This document shows, piece after piece, positions 41,590 through 44,661 of a DNA stretch of 44,661 nt. The notes beneath the pieces are model-generated. The model made no database searches, was not told the DNA's origin, and saw only the letters and a program-made list of their open reading frames with translations. Position numbers and translations under genes: made by a program. The DNA is from Candidatus Lambdaproteobacteria bacterium RIFOXYD2_FULL_50_16 (GTDB lineage Bacteria; SAR324; XYD2-FULL-50-16). Position 1 is the stretch's first letter. Each line of letters starts with the position of its first letter. The stretch is from the NCBI GenBank assembly GCA_001783695.1, contig MFNE01000007.1, positions 1-44,661 of the forward strand, written 5' to 3'.

Positions 41590-42343
41590 CTAGTTCCAAG
41601 GGATAGGGACCAAGCAGGGGGTTAGCATATAGGTCCATTTGCGATAAAGGGCTTAGGGGCAGGCCCAGATTTTGGGCAAATTGGTTTGGGCCTGGGGCTT
41701 GTTCAAAGGCCTTAGCAAAATAATAGGGGTAGAGATCCTCCATCAAGGCATTTCGGCAGGTTTTCTCCGCACCCAAACCGATCAACATATTTCGTTGCTC
41801 TTTGTGAAAGTTTTCCAGAGGCCCTAGATGCGATTGTAACCGGGCCAATTGAAACACGCCAGCAGCCCAGGTCTGCCGCCCCCAAGGGTCTGCTAGTCTA
41901 TTTTCGTCAGCCAAAATAACCGGTAGGTTTGCTTGGCACAAGTGTTCTGCCACTAGTCCAGGTCCCAGTTCAAAGGCCCCACTCGGTCCTTTTGGGTATC
42001 GTTTGGCGTCGCTCAGGGCACAAGAGGGGCTTTTAGATTTAAGTAAAATTGCCTGCACCCCCTCCAAATGGCCGATGAGCAAATCTGCTACGGCTAAAAT
42101 CGGTTGGCTCCAGTTGGTCTCACTTTGCACTTGGCGCAATTCCCAACTTTCCCCGTTTTGAACCAAATTAACAGGCAGGCGAGGGCAGCCCATTTGCGCG
42201 TCCATTTCGGGGCAAAAGGGCCACAAATCCCCCCATAATCCTAATGCTGGCCAGGGATGGGACAGTTTTGAACCATCGTAACGGCAAGGACTAAACCCCA
42301 AACAAGCACTCCACATAACCTTGATTTTGGGGTAGGGGTTCAT
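41570..42343 (-). CDS. DUF523/DUF1722-type protein (YbgA-like tail)
   Basis: A 257-aa cytosolic protein. The N-terminal half follows the DUF523 pattern: WSACLGFSPCRYDGS with two cysteines, FCPEMDAQMGCPRLPVNL, and ILLKSKSPSCALSD. The C-terminal half begins WAAGVFQLARLQSHLGPLENF, which resembles the start of a DUF1722/YbgA region but is shortened and diverged after FHKEQRNMLIGLGA. DUF523 proteins are proposed to bind an iron-sulfur cluster and to act in tRNA thiouridine removal or thio-modification; treat this as family-level information only. A GGAAGG ribosome-binding site lies just before the ATG. It overlaps the HugZ-like gene downstream. Confidence 0.75.
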   Translation of the reverse strand: MNPYPKIKVMWSACLGFSPCRYDGSKLSHPWPALGLWGDLWPFCPEMDAQMGCPRLPVNLVQNGESWELRQVQSETNWSQPILAVADLLIGHLEGVQAILLKSKSPSCALSDAKRYPKGPSGAFELGPGLVAEHLCQANLPVILADENRLADPWGRQTWAAGVFQLARLQSHLGPLENFHKEQRNMLIGLGAEKTCRNALMEDLYPYYFAKAFEQAPGPNQFAQNLGLPLSPLSQMDLYANPLLGPYPLELDAPPIA

Positions 42344-42476
42344 CCTTCCATTGATGGGGGTTTTGGGTCTTATCTAGGGTGAATAACCGATGAGCTTATT
42401 CCAATTCACAAAGAAAAGGCTAGTCAAAAATCGAAAGATTCCGTATTCTAGTAAAAAAAATTAACACTAGGTGTGC

Positions 42477-43121
42477 ATGGCACGTAAATCTCGATTACCT
42501 CTTTTTATTGGGACCTTGTTAACCCTCTTTCTTGCTGATTCGGTGACTAACCGGCAATCAGCCTATGGAGATCTTTCCCAAAAGGAAAGCCCACGGGCCA
42601 TTCGCGAGCAAATGGACTGGATTCAGGTGCTTTCAGAAGCTCATCAAGTACCGGTGGAGTTAATCCTGGGGATAATGCAAGTGGAGTCGGGGTTTGATCC
42701 TAATGCGGTTAGTCCTGCCAGAGCTCTTGGTTTGATGCAACTGATGCCTGCCACTGCTCTAGGTGGATATGGTCAAATGTTTGCCTCTGAACCAGAACTC
42801 GATTTTTTCAAACGCCAACTCTTAGACCAACCCGACCTCAACATCCTTTTAGGGGTAAGGCACCTGTCGGTACTCCAACGAGTTTTTGCAGATGTTCCCA
42901 ATAGGCAACGCCGCGAAGCCCTAATTATTGTGAGCTACAACGCCGGTTTTGAAAGAGTTAAGGCGGCCTTCGGGTGCCAAGGCCTGGATTGCCTTAGGCG
43001 CAACGCCAATCTGTTGGGCCAAGTCGCTTTCCACGAGCGATTAAACACCCTGCCCAAAGAAACCCGAAACTATTTGGTATCGGTTCAAGCGGCTCGTAAG
43101 CAACACACTAAGGCTGCTTAA
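42477..43121 (+). CDS. Soluble lytic transglycosylase (SLT domain)
   Basis: Cleaves peptidoglycan glycan strands in the periplasm with 1,6-anhydro product formation. The 214-aa protein has an N-terminal signal or anchor segment (LPLFIGTLLTLFLADS) and one SLT (GEWL-type) domain: LILGIMQVESGFDPNAVSP with the catalytic Glu, ALGLMQLMPATA, and VSYNAGFERVKAA. I use the ATG at 42477 rather than a GTG at 42471. The stop shares TTAA with convergent trmFO. It is a single-gene unit; with the M23 and SpoIID proteins it adds to the murein-active set in this window. Confidence 0.9.
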   Translation: MARKSRLPLFIGTLLTLFLADSVTNRQSAYGDLSQKESPRAIREQMDWIQVLSEAHQVPVELILGIMQVESGFDPNAVSPARALGLMQLMPATALGGYGQMFASEPELDFFKRQLLDQPDLNILLGVRHLSVLQRVFADVPNRQRREALIIVSYNAGFERVKAAFGCQGLDCLRRNANLLGQVAFHERLNTLPKETRNYLVSVQAARKQHTKAA

Positions 43122-44458
43122 CTTGGCCAATTATGGCTTCTAAGTAAATCCCCCCAAGCTTCGGCCCCTTGTTTTGATAGGGCCACTCGAAATTCAGCTT
43201 TCCCCATTTTTTTCGGTTTGGGGCCCGATTGCACGAGGCCCCAGTTGGCGTTCATCGGTTGAAAATTGCTGGTGGCTGCGCCTAAGAGATACCCAATCAA
43301 CCCCCCTATTAAACTATTTTTTGGCGCTACAGGAATCGGTTGCGCCCTTAATTCGGCTACCAAACAAAAGGCCGCCCAAAAACCGGTAGCCACCGCCTCG
43401 GTATAACCTTCGGCCCCAGTGATTTGTCCGGCAAATCGCATCTGCGACTGGGATTTTAGGACCAACCCCGGGCCGAGGTATTTTGGGCTGTTTATAAAGG
43501 TGTTGCGATGCATACTCCCTAACCTAGCAAACTCGGCCTGTTCCAATCCCGGAACCATACGAAATACCCTTTTTTGTTCTGGCCAAGTCATGCGAGTTTG
43601 GCACCCAACCAGATTATAAAGGGTACCCGCCCGGTTTTCCTGGCGTAACTGCAAAACCGCATAGGCCTGCTTTTGACTTCTTGGGTCCAATAGCCCAACT
43701 GGCTTAAGCGGCCCGTGGGCCAGGGTTTCGGGTCCGCGCTCTGCTAAAACCTCAATAGGCAGGCAGCCCTCAAAATGTTTAGCCTGCTCGAAATCCTTAA
43801 ACCCAACTTTTTCGGCCTTCAATAAAGCCTCGATCCAGGCCAAGTATTGGTCTTGGCTAAAGGGGCAATTAAGGTAATCCGCCTCCCCCTTGTCCCAGCG
43901 AGAAGCCCTATACACCAAAGATGGGTCCACTGAATCCAAAAAAACCACTGGGGCGATGGCGTCGTAAAAATAAAGTCCGCTCTCACCGAGTCGGTTTGCA
44001 ATATGCTCTGCCAAAAAATCGCTAGTTAAGGGGCCGCTGGCGACGATGAGGTGGTCGTATCGATCAAGCAAGGGGTCTAGGTCGGTAACTTCTTGGTTGA
44101 TTCGATTGACCTGTACTGATTCTAGTCCTTCTTCGACAAACTTAGAAAATAGACTCTTATCTACCGCCAATGCCGAACCTGCGGGCACTTGAGCCTTTTG
44201 CGCAGCTTTGATGAGCAGTGACCCTCCTTCGAGTAGTAGCCCCTTTAATCCTCCATGAGCATTTCCTGGGTCCATGGATTTAAAACTGTTGCTACAGACT
44301 AATTCGGCCAAATCGCCCGTTTGATGGGCAGGGGTGTTTTTTAAGGGGCGCATTTCCCACAAATCAACGCCGAATCCAGATCGAGCGACCTGCCAAGCAG
44401 CCTCGCACCCAGCTAGCCCGCCCCCAATTACCGCAATTTTGTTTCGAAGGTTAATCAT
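43118..44458 (-). CDS. trmFO: Methylenetetrahydrofolate-tRNA-(uracil-5-)-methyltransferase
   Basis: Folate- and FAD-dependent enzyme that makes 5-methyluridine at position 54 of tRNAs, an alternative to the SAM-dependent TrmA. The 446-aa length is typical. Motifs: the FAD-binding AVIGGGLAGCEAAWQVARSG, TGDLAELVCSNSFKS with the conserved Cys, LPIEVLAERG, QTRMTWPEQKRVFRM, and the C-terminal AGQITGAEGYTEAVATG. The 200 bp upstream holds a small hairpin and the start of a divergent gene. TrmFO is found in Firmicutes, alphaproteobacteria, deltaproteobacterial and other lineages but not in enterics, which weakly informs taxonomy. Confidence 0.95.
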   Translation of the reverse strand: MINLRNKIAVIGGGLAGCEAAWQVARSGFGVDLWEMRPLKNTPAHQTGDLAELVCSNSFKSMDPGNAHGGLKGLLLEGGSLLIKAAQKAQVPAGSALAVDKSLFSKFVEEGLESVQVNRINQEVTDLDPLLDRYDHLIVASGPLTSDFLAEHIANRLGESGLYFYDAIAPVVFLDSVDPSLVYRASRWDKGEADYLNCPFSQDQYLAWIEALLKAEKVGFKDFEQAKHFEGCLPIEVLAERGPETLAHGPLKPVGLLDPRSQKQAYAVLQLRQENRAGTLYNLVGCQTRMTWPEQKRVFRMVPGLEQAEFARLGSMHRNTFINSPKYLGPGLVLKSQSQMRFAGQITGAEGYTEAVATGFWAAFCLVAELRAQPIPVAPKNSLIGGLIGYLLGAATSNFQPMNANWGLVQSGPKPKKMGKAEFRVALSKQGAEAWGDLLRSHNWPS

Positions 44459-44508
44459 AAAGCTCGACCAAAAGGGAAAAGTGGGCGATTGTGTATCGAA
44501 AGGTTTTA

Positions 44509-44523
44509 CTCTGGCAACCAGAG
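44509..44523. other. Hairpin in the trmFO upstream region
   Basis: CTCTGG-CAA-CCAGAG forms a perfect 6-bp stem with a 3-nt loop about 50 bp upstream of the trmFO start. On the plus strand CC and four T's follow, resembling a weak terminator, but no plus-strand gene ends here. Its role is unknown. Confidence 0.25.
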
Positions 44524-44620
44524 CCTTTTAAATAGTCGGTTGCAAGCTAACAGTTGACCAAACGAGCAAAGATAAAGTTTTTTTCATAAAAAATCTTGCA
44601 AGTTCGGGTAAATTGGACTA

Positions 44621-44661
44621 GTGAAGATTGGTATTAAAGCTGCGCTACCGGTCCGGTCTCA
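44621..44661 (+). CDS. Possible start of a divergent gene (truncated by window edge)
   Basis: A GTG at 44621 opens a frame that stays open for the remaining 13 codons (beginning M-K-I-G-I-K-A-A-L-P). It is divergent from trmFO with a 162-bp gap. No clear ribosome-binding site is visible, and the fragment is too short to identify. It may equally be non-coding. Confidence 0.25.
   Translation, partial: MKIGIKAALPVRS

Noticed and set aside
1-44661. CRISPR array, insertion sequence or phage module
   Set aside because: I found no regularly spaced repeats, no transposase or integrase motifs, and no phage structural genes on either strand.

Overview
The window is a gene-dense stretch of a Gram-negative bacterial chromosome. 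Evidence for this is two outer-membrane porins with signal peptides, a lipobox protein, a periplasmic lytic transglycosylase, SpoIID and M23 murein-active proteins, and bacterial housekeeping genes (fbaA, argB, aroB, hemH, panC, tilS, lipA, panE, trmFO). I see no transposase, integrase, phage gene or CRISPR array, so it looks like core or lineage-specific chromosome rather than an island. The phylum cannot be fixed by eye. The gene mix (DUF2851, a ferrochelatase with an internal Cys cluster, EAL-CBS-GGDEF) would suit a deep-branching proteobacterial or deltaproteobacterial-type lineage, but that is inference.

Layout. 1-4275: fbaA (cut by the window edge), argB, a short DUF2851 protein and a membrane-anchored M23 peptidase, followed by a decayed TPR gene. 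4276-8927: a large hybrid histidine kinase facing a cyclic-nucleotide-binding protein and an AI-2E/PerM-type exporter. 9022-9253: a two-gene tRNA unit (Lys-Glu) with its own promoter and terminator. 9369-13165: two tandem paralogous multi-pass proteins of GT-C type. 13169-21736: a seven-gene minus-strand operon in which nearly every junction overlaps by 1-4 nt (acylphosphatase, aroB, lipoprotein, a 1485-aa pseudokinase-ATPase-GAF protein, STAS protein, O-antigen-polymerase-like protein, DUF2628 protein). 21811-27307: a gene of unknown function behind a structured leader, then hemH, panC-tilS and a SpoIID protein. 27304-33769: a second minus-strand chain (panE, two stand-alone receiver proteins, a YfhO-like protein, a LamG protein, lipA, comF). 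33846-35953: two proteins of unknown function and a small pentapeptide-repeat protein. 35987-40915: an EAL-CBS-GGDEF protein, two tandem porins and an OmpR/PhoB-type regulator. 40916-44661: a HugZ-like FMN-barrel protein, a DUF523-type protein, a lytic transglycosylase, trmFO and the first codons of a last gene.

How the genes may work together. The most unusual unit is the 13-22 kb operon. It couples a degenerate Ser/Thr-kinase-ATPase-GAF sensor and a STAS protein without a phosphorylatable residue to a polysaccharide-polymerase-like membrane protein; with the GT-C pair facing it, this suggests signal-controlled surface glycan synthesis. The second possible circuit is the orphan OmpR-type regulator with matching 11-bp-periodic GTAAAA direct repeats upstream of both itself and the 37870-38874 porin, and an intrinsic terminator separating that porin from the c-di-GMP gene. 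Four convergent gene pairs end in a shared self-complementary stop tetranucleotide (TTAA or CTAG), which shows how tightly the genome is packed.
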